From JAENVT01 sp039931555 (GTDB lineage Bacteria; Actinomycetota; Acidimicrobiia; Acidimicrobiales; Ilumatobacteraceae): a stretch of DNA of 64,000 nucleotides. The DNA is taken from the NCBI GenBank assembly GCA_039931555.1, contig JBDTRP010000116.1:62001-126000 (forward strand). Direction: 5' to 3'. Position 1 is the stretch's first letter, and each line of letters starts with the position of its first letter. The notes under the pieces are model-generated. The model had not been told where the DNA came from and ran no database searches. It saw only the letters and a list, made by a program, of their open reading frames with translations. Below are positions 1-7,958 of this stretch, piece by piece. Both the position numbers and the translations under genes were made by a program.

Positions 1-708
1 CCACAAGAAGTTGCCGACATCGAGTCGCGTGGTGATTCGGTGGTCGTGGCCAGGCCGATCGAGCCATTCCTGATCGAAGGGCGATTCGCCGCGGAGCTCG
101 ACCATCGCCTCGTGTACGGCTGTCAGTCGCGCCTTTGCCCACACCGAGTAGTAGAGCTTCTGGGGCTGGTACGGCTCGCCGTGCTCGGGGTACCACGTCG
201 GGTCGCCGGCGCGCTCCCACGCCAGCACCGAGATGTCGTGCACCTTGACGTGGTCGGGATGCGGGTAGCCACTCTGGTCGTCGCCATAGGTGATGATCAC
301 ATCGGCGCGCTGGGCGCGAATGATGGCGACCAACTTCCCGACGGCCTCGTCGATGGGCGCCTGGTGGAACGAGTCGGGATGCTCGTTCGGGTCGGTGTCG
401 ACCATCCCCGAGTCGCGGTAGCCGAGCATCACGACCTCGTCGAAGCCGATGATCTCGGCGGCACGGGCGAGCTCGTCGGGGCGCAGTTCGACCAGCCGCT
501 GCTTCTCTTCCTCCGGTGTCAGGCCGTGGAACGGCTGGCCGGGTTCGCGCAGCGCGGGGTTCTGCAGGTCGCCCTCTTCGCCGCCGGTAGCGCACACCAA
601 CACGGTGTGCACCCCTTCGGCTTTGTACATCGCCATGGTCGGCGCGCCCTTCGACGCTTCGTCGTCGGGATGAGCATGCACGGTGAGCAGACAGAGCCGT
701 TCCTTCAC
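1..708 (-). CDS. mca: Mycothiol S-conjugate amidase (PIG-L deacetylase), 3' part outside window
   Basis: Zinc-dependent PIG-L/LmbE family amidase that cleaves mycothiol S-conjugates during detoxification in the cytoplasm. The visible 236 codons carry the zinc motif AHPDDE at residues 12-17, TGGEEGD, and a second metal/active-site block YPHPDH near residue 150; the later run EPYQPQKLYYSVW matches Mca rather than the biosynthetic deacetylase MshB. I chose the GTG at 708, 11 codons before the zinc motif, as in Mca homologues. The C-terminus lies beyond base 1. It is divergent from the next lipoprotein gene. The family is clear; Mca versus another PIG-L member is inferred from the C-terminal motif. 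Confidence 0.88.
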   Translation of the reverse strand, partial: MKERLCLLTVHAHPDDEASKGAPTMAMYKAEGVHTVLVCATGGEEGDLQNPALREPGQPFHGLTPEEEKQRLVELRPDELARAAEIIGFDEVVMLGYRDSGMVDTDPNEHPDSFHQAPIDEAVGKLVAIIRAQRADVIITYGDDQSGYPHPDHVKVHDISVLAWERAGDPTWYPEHGEPYQPQKLYYSVWAKARLTAVHEAMVELRGESPFDQEWLDRPGHDHRITTRLDVGNFLW

Positions 709-754
709 GGACGTGAACGCTATCCAGAGTGGCCGCCGCGTAGGCTCCATCGTC

Positions 755-1459
755 GTGCGACGCCTTGTAGTCCTTCCGCTCTCGCTGGCTGTGCTCGCCC
801 TGATCGCGGCGGGCTGCCGGAACGATGGCCGCGAGATGCGCCCAGCGCTCCCCAGCCAGAACGGCAGCGTCAGCACGACAGCGCCGCCGACCGCACCCGA
901 CACCGAGAACGATTTCTTCGACACGGTTGCCCCCACTGATCCGGCGTCACCTGGCGGCAACGGAGCGCTGGCGACGACCGGCGCGACTGGCACCGGGCCG
1001 TCGACGCTGGCCCCGTTGGTCGCTGCACTCACCGTCACGGCTCCATGGCGCAACGGCGGCCCGATCATCCCCAGGTACACGTGCAAGGGTGACAACGTGG
1101 CACCTGCGCTGAGTTGGACCGCTGCACCGGAAGGCACGCAGGAGATCGCCGTCACCCTGATCGATCAGGACTTCGACTTCGATCACTGGACGGTGGCCGG
1201 CATCGGCCCCGACGTCACCTCGCTCGCCGAGAACACCACTCCGCCTGGCGCCGTCGCCGCGCTGAATGGCTCGGGCAAGACGGGCTACAGCGGCCCGTGC
1301 CCGCCAGCCGGCGCCACCCACACCTACCGGATCACCGTGCACTACCTCCAGCGCGCGTTGCAGCTGACGGCCGGCGGCAAAGCGGCCGACATGCGTGCCG
1401 CCATCGACGCCGCCACCTTGGCATCCGCCCAAGTCACGGGCACCTTCACAGGCAGCTGA
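755..1459 (+). CDS. YbhB/YbcL (PEBP) family lipoprotein
   Basis: Exported lipoprotein of 234 residues with a phosphatidylethanolamine-binding-protein fold. The GTG start at 755 gives a signal peptide (VRRLVVLPLSLAVLALIAAGC) ending in lipobox IAAGC, followed by a low-complexity Thr/Pro linker of about 60 residues. The PEBP domain follows from TAPWRNGGPIIPRYTCKGDN, with DFDHWTVAGI (the DxxHW ligand-pocket motif) and GYSGPCPPAG near the C-terminus. Earlier in-frame starts would overlap the divergent mca start. The ligand is unknown; bacterial PEBPs of this class have no settled function. Confidence 0.85.
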   Translation: MRRLVVLPLSLAVLALIAAGCRNDGREMRPALPSQNGSVSTTAPPTAPDTENDFFDTVAPTDPASPGGNGALATTGATGTGPSTLAPLVAALTVTAPWRNGGPIIPRYTCKGDNVAPALSWTAAPEGTQEIAVTLIDQDFDFDHWTVAGIGPDVTSLAENTTPPGAVAALNGSGKTGYSGPCPPAGATHTYRITVHYLQRALQLTAGGKAADMRAAIDAATLASAQVTGTFTGS

Positions 1460-1593
1460 GTACGGCAGCAACGTGTGACGGATGGACGAGGAGTTGGCAC
1501 AACATCTTGTGTTCGCCGAGTGGTCACATCGACGCCCCGTCATCGTTGCTTGGACGCCCCGATCAGGCAGTTCGGAGCGGTCTCGTCCCGCGG

Positions 1594-1992
1594 TCACAAC
1601 GCCAGGATGTCGATGTGGCAGCGAATGCCGGGCGCTCGCGCCAAGCGGGCGTCGGCCGAGACGAGCGGGCATGAAAGACCTTCGGCGAGCGCGACGTAGG
1701 TGGCGTCGTAGGGGGTCACGTTCGATCGGAGTTCGTAAGCCCGGATCATCAGTGGGCCCGTCGGGAAGCGGGCGATCGGTAGCGAGAGAAGGTCGACGAC
1801 GGCTGATCGGAACCGTCGCGCCGTGAGGTCACCAGCACGCCAGCGTCTACGAAGTACCGAGACGGTCTCGACGTCGACGAGGTCCGGCGCAGACCATTGC
1901 GCTGCGGCGGCGACGCGAGCGCGGGCGGAGCGTCCGGCTGGCCCGTCATCGCCGACGACGTTGACGAGCACCGACGCGTCAATGACGATCAA
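1594..1992 (-). CDS. vapC: PIN-domain toxin, VapC family
   Basis: A 132-residue PIN-domain ribonuclease, the toxin of a type II toxin-antitoxin pair. The four acidic residues of the PIN active site are visible at D5, E42, D96 and D114, and the length is normal for VapC. Its ATG overlaps the antitoxin stop by four bases (ATGA), so the pair is co-transcribed and translationally coupled. RNA target not predictable from sequence. Confidence 0.9.
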   Translation of the reverse strand: MIVIDASVLVNVVGDDGPAGRSARARVAAAAQWSAPDLVDVETVSVLRRRWRAGDLTARRFRSAVVDLLSLPIARFPTGPLMIRAYELRSNVTPYDATYVALAEGLSCPLVSADARLARAPGIRCHIDILAL

Positions 1993-2219
1993 CGGGGGCT
2001 GCGCTCCTCGTCGAGGTCGGCGACGGCTCGGTCGAGCCCGATCCGGCCACCGTGCCGGCGGGAGATGCGTGAGAGCACGTCGTTCATCGTGGGCATCGAC
2101 GCCAGCCGCGTGAGCTCGGTGGCGAGATACTGCTGGAGGGACTGCCCGGCCGCTTCGGCGCGGCGCTGAAGACCTGCGTGCACTTCATCTGGGAGATTGC
2201 GTACCAGAACATTCGGCAT
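1989..2219 (-). CDS. vapB: FitA/VapB-like ribbon-helix-helix antitoxin
   Basis: A 76-residue antitoxin. The N-terminal 40 residues (VLVRNLPDEVHAGLQRRAEAAGQSLQQYL) form an Arc/FitA-type ribbon-helix-helix DNA-binding domain; the C-terminal tail (SRISRRHGGRIGLDRAVADL) should wrap the PIN toxin. Encoded first in the operon, as is usual, with a four-base overlap to the toxin. By analogy it represses its own promoter. Two long palindromes lie upstream but are too far away to be simple operators. Confidence 0.88.
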   Translation of the reverse strand: MPNVLVRNLPDEVHAGLQRRAEAAGQSLQQYLATELTRLASMPTMNDVLSRISRRHGGRIGLDRAVADLDEERSPR

Positions 2220-2306
2220 GCTTTCATTCTGCTATCAACACGACAGCAACGCAACCCGCTTCCATCGCACCAGATCGCGGCAGTTCGGTACGCGCTCGGT
2301 CATCGA

Positions 2307-2357
2307 GGAAGTGCGTACTTTCGGCGCGCACTGTCTGCTCTGAAAGTACGCACTTCC
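2307..2357. repeat. 16-bp perfect inverted repeat
   Basis: Left arm 2307-2322 (GGAAGTGCGTACTTTC) pairs perfectly with right arm 2342-2357 across a 19-base spacer. No T-tract follows on either strand. It may fold as a transcript hairpin or be a mobile palindromic repeat. Confidence 0.75.
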
Positions 2358-2381
2358 ACTGAAAACCATGCCATTCGTACG

Positions 2382-2427
2382 TTTGGGTAAGCGATAGCGC
2401 GATCGGTCGGGGAATCGCTTACCCAAA
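2382..2427. repeat. 14-bp perfect inverted repeat
   Basis: Left arm 2382-2395 (TTTGGGTAAGCGAT) pairs perfectly with right arm 2414-2427 across 18 bases. It lies 24 bases after the previous palindrome and is unrelated to it in sequence. Confidence 0.75.
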
Positions 2428-2445
2428 TCTTCCGGAGAGCCAGGT

Positions 2446-2559
2446 GTGTCGGGCGATGACACCGACGAGCAGCTTGTCGATCTCGCCCAGCGGCTACGGC
2501 TCGTCGACGAAGAGGCCTGGACGAAAGCGCTACCCGGCTATACCAGCGATGGCCCTTGA
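2446..2559 (+). CDS. Possible small protein, 37 aa
   Basis: GTG-started frame encoding an acidic 37-residue peptide (begins VSGDDTDEQLVDLAQRLRLV, ends PGYTSDGP). A purine-rich GGAGA lies 12-15 bases upstream of the start. The composition looks protein-like (a helix with an LxxLAQRLRL pattern), and it ends 19 bases before the stop of the convergent acyl-CoA dehydrogenase gene. It may be a real small gene or the tail of a decayed one. No family recognised. Confidence 0.35.
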   Translation: MSGDDTDEQLVDLAQRLRLVDEEAWTKALPGYTSDGP

Positions 2560-2578
2560 GGCCGCGGCGACATGACCG

Positions 2579-3907
2579 TTACGAGCTGATCGCCAGCTCG
2601 TCGAGGTAGTCGGCGAACTTGTCGATCGCGGCGGCGCGCCGGGTCGGGATGTGCTCCTGCGGCGGGTCGGACGGCCGGTAGCCCTTCAGCACCTGGCGGG
2701 CCACGGTGACCTTGTGCACTTCGTCGGGCCCGTCGTAGATGCGAGCTGCGCGGGCCGCGCGATACATCGACTCCAGCGGAAGATCGGTGGTGTAGCCCAG
2801 CGAGCCGTGGATCTGGATCGCCCGGTCGATCACGTTGTGCATCACCTTCGCACCCCAGAACTTGATCACGCCGATCTCCACGCGGGCATCGCTGTAGTGC
2901 TGGCCGGCGGCGTGCAACTGGTCCATCCTCCAGGCTGCGTGCAGCGTCAGCAATCGGGCCGCCTGCATTTCCGCGTAGCTCTCGGCGATCCAATCCTGCA
3001 CCATCTGCTTGTCGGCGAGGATCGAACCGTGGGTGTAGCGGGTCAGGGCACGCTCGCACAGCATGTCGAACGCACGGCGACTCTGGCCCAGCCAGCGCAT
3101 CGCGTGGTGGATGCGGCCGGGGCCGAGGCGTTTCTGTGCCAGGGCGAAGCCCTGCCCGATCCCGGCCTCGCCACCGACGATGTTCTCGAACGGGACGTGC
3201 ACGTCTTGATAGAGGATCTCGGCGTGTCCGCCCGGCTCGCCCGTGCGGTGATCGGGCTCGCCCATCGTTGGCACGTCACGCACGATGTTGACGCCCGGCG
3301 TGTGCGTCGGGACGATGATCATCGAGTAGTTCTTGTAGGGCTTGTCGTAGTCGCCGGTCTTGACCATGACGACCAGGAAGTCGCTGATCGATGCGTTCGA
3401 CGAGAACCACTTGTGCCCGTTGATCACCCACTCGCCGCCATCGCGGATGGCCGAGGTCTTCAGCAGCGTCGGATCGGCACCAGCGCCCGGCTCGGTCATC
3501 GAAAAGGCGCTGCGGACCTTGCCGTCGAGCAAAGGCTGCATCCACTGCTCGCGTTGCGCATCGGTGCCGCCGACAGCGATCAACTCGGCATTCCCGCTGT
3601 CGGGCGCGTTGTTGCCGAACACGCTGGGGGCATACGCGCACTGCCCGAGGATCTCGTGCATCAACCCCAACTTGACCTGGCCGAAGCCCTGGCCACCCAT
3701 ATCGGGCGGAAGGTGCGCGGCCCACAAACCCTGTCGGCGCACCTCCGCTTTCAACGGGTCGGTGATCTGCCGGAACACCGCACGGCCTTCATCGGTCCGC
3801 CAGCGATCGGCCAAGGTCTCCAGCGGGATGATCTCGTCGCGGACGAACTGACGCATCCACGCCAACTTGGCTTCGAACTCGGGCTCGGTCTCGAAATCCC
3901 ACGCCAT
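2579..3907 (-). CDS. Acyl-CoA dehydrogenase family protein
   Basis: Flavoenzyme of 442 residues that introduces a double bond into an acyl-CoA thioester. Visible motifs: the FAD/substrate signature SAFSMTEPGAGADP, GHKWFSSNA, the second ACAD signature region QIHGSLGYTTDLPL, and the C-terminal YDGPDEVHK that carries the likely catalytic Glu. The sequence style resembles the ACAD10/11-like group, so the substrate may not be a simple straight-chain acyl-CoA. The frame stays open upstream, but the ATG at 3907 (MAWDFETEPEF) is where family similarity begins and leaves room for the divergent promoter of the next gene. Confidence 0.92.
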   Translation of the reverse strand: MAWDFETEPEFEAKLAWMRQFVRDEIIPLETLADRWRTDEGRAVFRQITDPLKAEVRRQGLWAAHLPPDMGGQGFGQVKLGLMHEILGQCAYAPSVFGNNAPDSGNAELIAVGGTDAQREQWMQPLLDGKVRSAFSMTEPGAGADPTLLKTSAIRDGGEWVINGHKWFSSNASISDFLVVMVKTGDYDKPYKNYSMIIVPTHTPGVNIVRDVPTMGEPDHRTGEPGGHAEILYQDVHVPFENIVGGEAGIGQGFALAQKRLGPGRIHHAMRWLGQSRRAFDMLCERALTRYTHGSILADKQMVQDWIAESYAEMQAARLLTLHAAWRMDQLHAAGQHYSDARVEIGVIKFWGAKVMHNVIDRAIQIHGSLGYTTDLPLESMYRAARAARIYDGPDEVHKVTVARQVLKGYRPSDPPQEHIPTRRAAAIDKFADYLDELAISS

Positions 3908-3983
3908 CGCACACCCCTCGTCGTTGGTCGGCGCCGCCCAGATCGGTGACTGCCTGTTCCACGGCCGACCGTACACTGGGGCG

Positions 3984-4631
3984 GTGAACGAGAGCCTGTC
4001 GAACGTGCTCAGCTTCGTCGTTCTCACAGCTGTCGGGCTCCGCTTGGTGCAAGCGGTCAAGCTCTCCCGTTCGAGCCGCGGGCGATCGCTGAGTCGCGTC
4101 GTGTGGACGCGGATCCGCTGGCGCCACATCTGGCCGGTGCCGTTCGTGCTCGCCGGTGTGCTGATCGTGGCGATCCCGCTGATGCTGCTGCCCGTGCTGC
4201 GCTGGGGGTGGTGGTCGGCAATCGGTGGCGACGGCAACCCGATCTTCGGCTCGAACACGGCCACGATGGGCACCTTCTGGTCGTGGCTGATCCCGCTGGT
4301 CTTCATGGTGCTGGTCGTTGCCGCCCTACCACTGTTCGCCAACGCCGAGGAGCGAATGTTCAGGTCGGGGGCACAGCGGTGGAGCACCCGTCACCGAGTG
4401 ATCAAGGTGTTGCAGTTCGGGATGATCCATGCGGTGATCGGCATCCCGATCGGCGTCGCACTGGCTCTGTCGGTGGGCGGCGCCTACTTCATGTCGGTCT
4501 ACCTTCGCTCGTACGCGCTGACCGGTAGTCCCGCCGAGGCGACCCTCGAGTCGACGCGCGCCCATACCGCCTACAACGCGCTGATCATCATCACGGTCGC
4601 CGTCGTCGTGGCAGTCGACGCGGTCACCTGA
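3984..4631 (+). CDS. CPBP family intramembrane metalloprotease
   Basis: Integral membrane protein of 215 residues with the CPBP (CAAX protease and bacteriocin-processing) motifs in order: EERMFR (EExxxR), FGMIH (FxxxH), and a late HTAYN matching HxxxN. Hydrophobic segments lie near residues 8-20, 49-72, 100-122, 150-175 and 200-215. The GTG at 3984 is preceded by a -10 TACACT at 3972-3977 with six bases between, so it is probably leaderless. Substrate unknown. The third motif match is the weakest part of the call. Confidence 0.7.
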   Translation: MNESLSNVLSFVVLTAVGLRLVQAVKLSRSSRGRSLSRVVWTRIRWRHIWPVPFVLAGVLIVAIPLMLLPVLRWGWWSAIGGDGNPIFGSNTATMGTFWSWLIPLVFMVLVVAALPLFANAEERMFRSGAQRWSTRHRVIKVLQFGMIHAVIGIPIGVALALSVGGAYFMSVYLRSYALTGSPAEATLESTRAHTAYNALIIITVAVVVAVDAVT

Positions 4632-4656
4632 CCACTACCCCTCGGTAGCCTGAGAA

Positions 4657-5472
4657 ATGATGTCGCTCCCCACGCCACCCACGCTCGCTCACTGCTACCG
4701 CCATCCCGACCGCGAGACCGGGCGCAGTTGCACTCGGTGCGGCAAGCCGGCCTGCGGTGACTGTCTGGTGCAGGTCGACATCGGCTCGCAGTGCGTCGAT
4801 TGCATCAAGGCCGCCCGGCCCGATGTGAAGACGCGCGCCAAGTTCTGGAACGCGCGGCAGCCCACGTTGGTCACCTACACCCTCATCGGCATCAACGTCG
4901 CGGTCTACCTGTGGACGGCTTCCAGCGCCCGGAACCAGGTGAAACTTGCGCTGTACGAGCCGGCGGTCCATGCCGGCGATTACTACCGCTTGATCACCTC
5001 CGGCTTCCTTCATTACGGCTTGTTCCACATCGGCATGAACATGTTGCTGCTGTTCCAGCTCGGCCAGTTGCTGGAGCCGGCGATCGGGCGCGTCCGTTTC
5101 GGTCTGCTGTACTTCGCCAGCCTGCTCGCCGGGTCGCTGGGCGCGCTCATCCTGCAACCAAACGGACTCACGGGTGGAGCCTCCGGCGCCGTCTTCGGGC
5201 TGATGGCCGCTGCGGCGATCGGTCTGCACCGGCGAGGGGTCAACGTCTTTCAAACAGGGATCGGCACGATCCTGATCCTCAACCTGGTCATCACCTTCAC
5301 GATTCCGGGGATCTCCGTCGGCGGTCACCTGGGTGGCGCCATCGCCGGTGCGCTCTGCGGTTTCGTGATCCTTGCGCCCGGGCACGCAACAATGCCCAAG
5401 TGGGCGTCATACGCCGCACCAATCGCAGTCGTGCTGGTCGCGGTGGTGGGCAGCCTCGCTCTGTCGGCCTAA
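4657..5472 (+). CDS. Rhomboid family intramembrane serine protease with N-terminal zinc finger
   Basis: Rhomboid protease of 271 residues. The first 50 residues form a B-box-like zinc finger (Cys 13, 25, 28, 33, 36, 46, 49, with His 12 and 16). The membrane domain starts near residue 70 and carries HIGMN (conserved His/Asn of TM2), the nucleophile Ser176 in GGASGAVFG, and catalytic His224 in GGHLGG. This layout is common in actinobacterial rhomboids. A -10-like TAGCCT at 4646-4651 precedes two adjacent ATGs at 4657 and 4660; either may be used. It follows the CPBP protease gene by 25 bases. Confidence 0.93.
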   Translation: MMSLPTPPTLAHCYRHPDRETGRSCTRCGKPACGDCLVQVDIGSQCVDCIKAARPDVKTRAKFWNARQPTLVTYTLIGINVAVYLWTASSARNQVKLALYEPAVHAGDYYRLITSGFLHYGLFHIGMNMLLLFQLGQLLEPAIGRVRFGLLYFASLLAGSLGALILQPNGLTGGASGAVFGLMAAAAIGLHRRGVNVFQTGIGTILILNLVITFTIPGISVGGHLGGAIAGALCGFVILAPGHATMPKWASYAAPIAVVLVAVVGSLALSA

Positions 5473-5477
5473 CGACG

Positions 5478-6569
5478 TCAGACGGGGCGTCGGCGACGGA
5501 AGCGCAGCTTCGGCAGATCGAGTTGCGTGACACGATCGCTCGACCACTTTGCCGGCGGCGCCATCGTCAGAGCGCACAGCCGCACCAACACCTGGTCGTA
5601 GTTCACCCGCCAACCACTGAAGTCGCGCCACGCTTGATCGAGATCTCGCTTGAGTGGCACATCAAGAGCGCGTAGTTCGACGCAGAGCAGGTCGAACTCG
5701 CGCCGTGAGATCGTGATGGGGTCCGTCGGCAGGGGGTCGATGTCGTACGGGATCTGGAACGAGTCGGCGATCCGTCGCAAGGCCAGGAACCCGCTGCGGA
5801 TCATGACATCGCAACTGGCGTTGCGAGGTCGGTCGAGGGTGGAGGCGACGATGGCGGCTGTGTCGAGCACGCACCCGGCAGCGGTGATCCAGCTGCGTTC
5901 GGGATGCGGCGAACGGAAGAACACCAGTGAGGGCTGGCTGGTGTGGCTCTCCTCGATGTCGACGAACCACGACTCCCATCGCTCGAAGACGTCTTCGTCG
6001 ATGCGGTCGAGCCACCCGATCCGGGTGTACCGGGTCAGCAGCTCGGCTGGGCTCGGTGGTAGCCCAGCGCGAACCTCGAGCATGCCGACCAGTGTCTCGC
6101 GGCGACTGAACGCGGTGTAGATCGTCGGCAGGTACGAGATCATCAGCGAGATCAGGCCGAGACCGATGCCCGCTTCGATGAACTCGAGAGCGATGCGCGG
6201 AGTGCCCTGAGTTCGCACGAAGCCCAAGGTGAACAGTGACGAGCCACTCGACGCCAGAGCCTCCGTCACCGGCCGAACGCCCGTGCCCCAGAAGATCGCG
6301 GTGAAGCCCGTCAGCACCATGACGACCCACGTCGCCGGCAGGCTGACGAGCGCCAGCGGCGCGTACAACGACATGGTGGCGTCACGGCTCGCGAACGAGC
6401 GCTTCGGCCCGGCGAACCGATGGAAGATCTTGCGGATCGCGACGAAGTGCAGGCGGGTCAGGCTCGGGATCACAGCCCGGGGAACCACGACCGTCCGCAG
6501 GGCTGCAAACAACGTCCAGATCACGAGGCTCGACCCCGCCACCACCGCAATCACCTGAGCCACGATCAC
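5478..6569 (-). CDS. Membrane protein with ion-channel-like pore region
   Basis: A 363-residue protein with hydrophobic segments near residues 4-28, 68-92 and 122-148, then a soluble, mostly helical C-terminal half. Between the last two membrane segments is GSSLFTLGFV, placed like the pore helix and filter of two-TM potassium channels, though the classical TxGYG is not present. The C-terminal region has no recognised motif. GTG start. Convergent with the rhomboid gene, stops 5 bases apart. An ion-channel role is a weak inference; otherwise function unknown. Confidence 0.65.
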   Translation of the reverse strand: MIVAQVIAVVAGSSLVIWTLFAALRTVVVPRAVIPSLTRLHFVAIRKIFHRFAGPKRSFASRDATMSLYAPLALVSLPATWVVMVLTGFTAIFWGTGVRPVTEALASSGSSLFTLGFVRTQGTPRIALEFIEAGIGLGLISLMISYLPTIYTAFSRRETLVGMLEVRAGLPPSPAELLTRYTRIGWLDRIDEDVFERWESWFVDIEESHTSQPSLVFFRSPHPERSWITAAGCVLDTAAIVASTLDRPRNASCDVMIRSGFLALRRIADSFQIPYDIDPLPTDPITISRREFDLLCVELRALDVPLKRDLDQAWRDFSGWRVNYDQVLVRLCALTMAPPAKWSSDRVTQLDLPKLRFRRRRPV

Positions 6570-6607
6570 CCGCTCACTGTGTCACACCCATTCGCGATGA
6601 TGCAGCT

Positions 6608-6820
6608 ATGACGAAGCGTCAGTCTCAACACGCCACTTCCGAGCAGCTCAGGCTGCTGGCAGACTCCGAACTGCCGATCCAATTCCGACTCGATCGACGT
6701 ACTCGCGAACGCGGGCTCGCCCACATTGCGGCCATCCGCCGCCAATTGGCCGGTAATGCCACCGGCGCCACCACGTCGGCCGACGAATTTGCCGACGATC
6801 ACCAGCACCGTGCGGCATGA
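6608..6820 (+). CDS. Small hypothetical protein, 70 aa
   Basis: ATG-started frame filling the gap between the divergent membrane-protein gene and the convergent LLM oxidoreductase gene. The product is hydrophilic, with a central helix (RERGLAHIAAIRRQLAG) and a His/Asp-rich tail. It has no family I recognise and no clear ribosome binding site. The snug fit between neighbours supports it, but it could be chance. Confidence 0.4.
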   Translation: MTKRQSQHATSEQLRLLADSELPIQFRLDRRTRERGLAHIAAIRRQLAGNATGATTSADEFADDHQHRAA

Positions 6821-6829
6821 GCCGCAGCG

Positions 6830-7813
6830 TCAGATTGCGCTCGGCGCCAACGAACACACGGCATCCCAATGCTTCAGGTCGGGGTCGAGTGGCAAAATCG
6901 CCAACGAGGTCGTGGTCACGCCGTTGTCGAAGTACGACTGGATCTTGGAACGACACTCGGCGGGCGATCCGTGCACGATCAGGTCATCGACCACCGAGTC
7001 CGGTATCGCCGCCAGTGCCGCTTTGCGATCGCCCGCCTTCCACGCATCCCACATCGGCCGCAGCTGATCGCCACGTCCCAGCCAGTCGTGAAAGGCCGCA
7101 TACACCGGCACGTTCAGGTATGCCGCGATCGCATACCTCCCCGCCTCGCGCACCACGGCAGTGTTCTCGCTCGGGCACACAAAGATCCGGGCCACGATCT
7201 CTTTCTCCTCGCCGCCTGCCGCTTCGACAACCACGCCCGCCACCTTCGTCACGTCTGTCGGCGAGAGCCAGTTGATGATGGCCCCATCGCCCTCGCGCGC
7301 AGCCAGCCGCAGCATCCCTTCGCGCAATCCTGCGACGAGGATGGGTGGACGATGTTCGGGCCGAACCCCGAGCCGGAAACCCTGCACCTCGAAGGTGTCG
7401 TACGCCTTCGAGACCTTCTCGCCCCCCAAGGCATCGCGCAGAAACCGCACAACGTCTCGAACCTTCTTGTATGGCTCGACGAATGGCACACCGTTCCAGC
7501 GCTCCACGATCACGTTGCTGCTCGACCCGATGCCGATGGCAAACCGGCCCGGTGCGGCGTCGGCCAGCGATGCGACGCACTGGGCGAAGCACGCTGGCGA
7601 GCGAGTGAAGGCAGGCACGATTGCCGTCCCCAGACGCAGACGCGGCTCCCATGCCGCTGCGAGCGCCAATGGCGTGAACCCATCCGCACCATCGGATTCC
7701 GCCGACCAGATGTCGGTGTAGCCGAGGTCGACGAGTTCGCCGAGCTTGTCGCGGTGGCTGTGCAATGGGCCCGGCAGCGGCACCGTCAAACCCGGTCGGA
7801 TCGGTAGCGCCAC
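6830..7813 (-). CDS. LLM class F420-dependent oxidoreductase
   Basis: Luciferase-like monooxygenase fold protein of 327 residues, typical of F420-dependent oxidoreductases in actinobacteria. Visible: GYTDIWSAESDGADGFTPLALAA, RLRLGTAIVPAFTRSPA, PGRFAIGIGSSS and a C-terminal YFDNGVTTTSL. Start chosen as GTG 7813 because AGGAGG lies at 7821-7826, a clean ribosome binding site, rather than the longer frame. Substrate cannot be predicted. The use of F420 instead of FMN is inferred from family and phylum. Confidence 0.88.
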   Translation of the reverse strand: MALPIRPGLTVPLPGPLHSHRDKLGELVDLGYTDIWSAESDGADGFTPLALAAAWEPRLRLGTAIVPAFTRSPACFAQCVASLADAAPGRFAIGIGSSSNVIVERWNGVPFVEPYKKVRDVVRFLRDALGGEKVSKAYDTFEVQGFRLGVRPEHRPPILVAGLREGMLRLAAREGDGAIINWLSPTDVTKVAGVVVEAAGGEEKEIVARIFVCPSENTAVVREAGRYAIAAYLNVPVYAAFHDWLGRGDQLRPMWDAWKAGDRKAALAAIPDSVVDDLIVHGSPAECRSKIQSYFDNGVTTTSLAILPLDPDLKHWDAVCSLAPSAI

Positions 7814-7958
7814 GTCGTGCCTCCTTGGCTTGCGGGTGGCACCGCCACACCCTCCAGGGGGCACACATTGACATAGCTCGACGGTTCGAGGACCACCAAA
7901 CAGGTCCTAGCACCAACAGGCCGTTGCCGATCGGCCACGGGCGTGGCAAGATTCGCGC

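Larger units (their letters stand above)
2220..2578. other. Intergenic stretch with two palindromes and a small ORF
   Basis: About 360 bases between the antitoxin start and the acyl-CoA dehydrogenase stop. It holds two adjacent perfect palindromes (2307-2357 and 2382-2427) and one plausible small plus-strand gene (2446-2559), each listed separately. Longer open frames across the palindromes have no recognisable protein features. Confidence 0.6.

Noticed and set aside
2235..2462. Minus-strand protein over the palindromes
   Set aside because: The frame exists only because palindromes lack stops; no start signal or protein-like composition.
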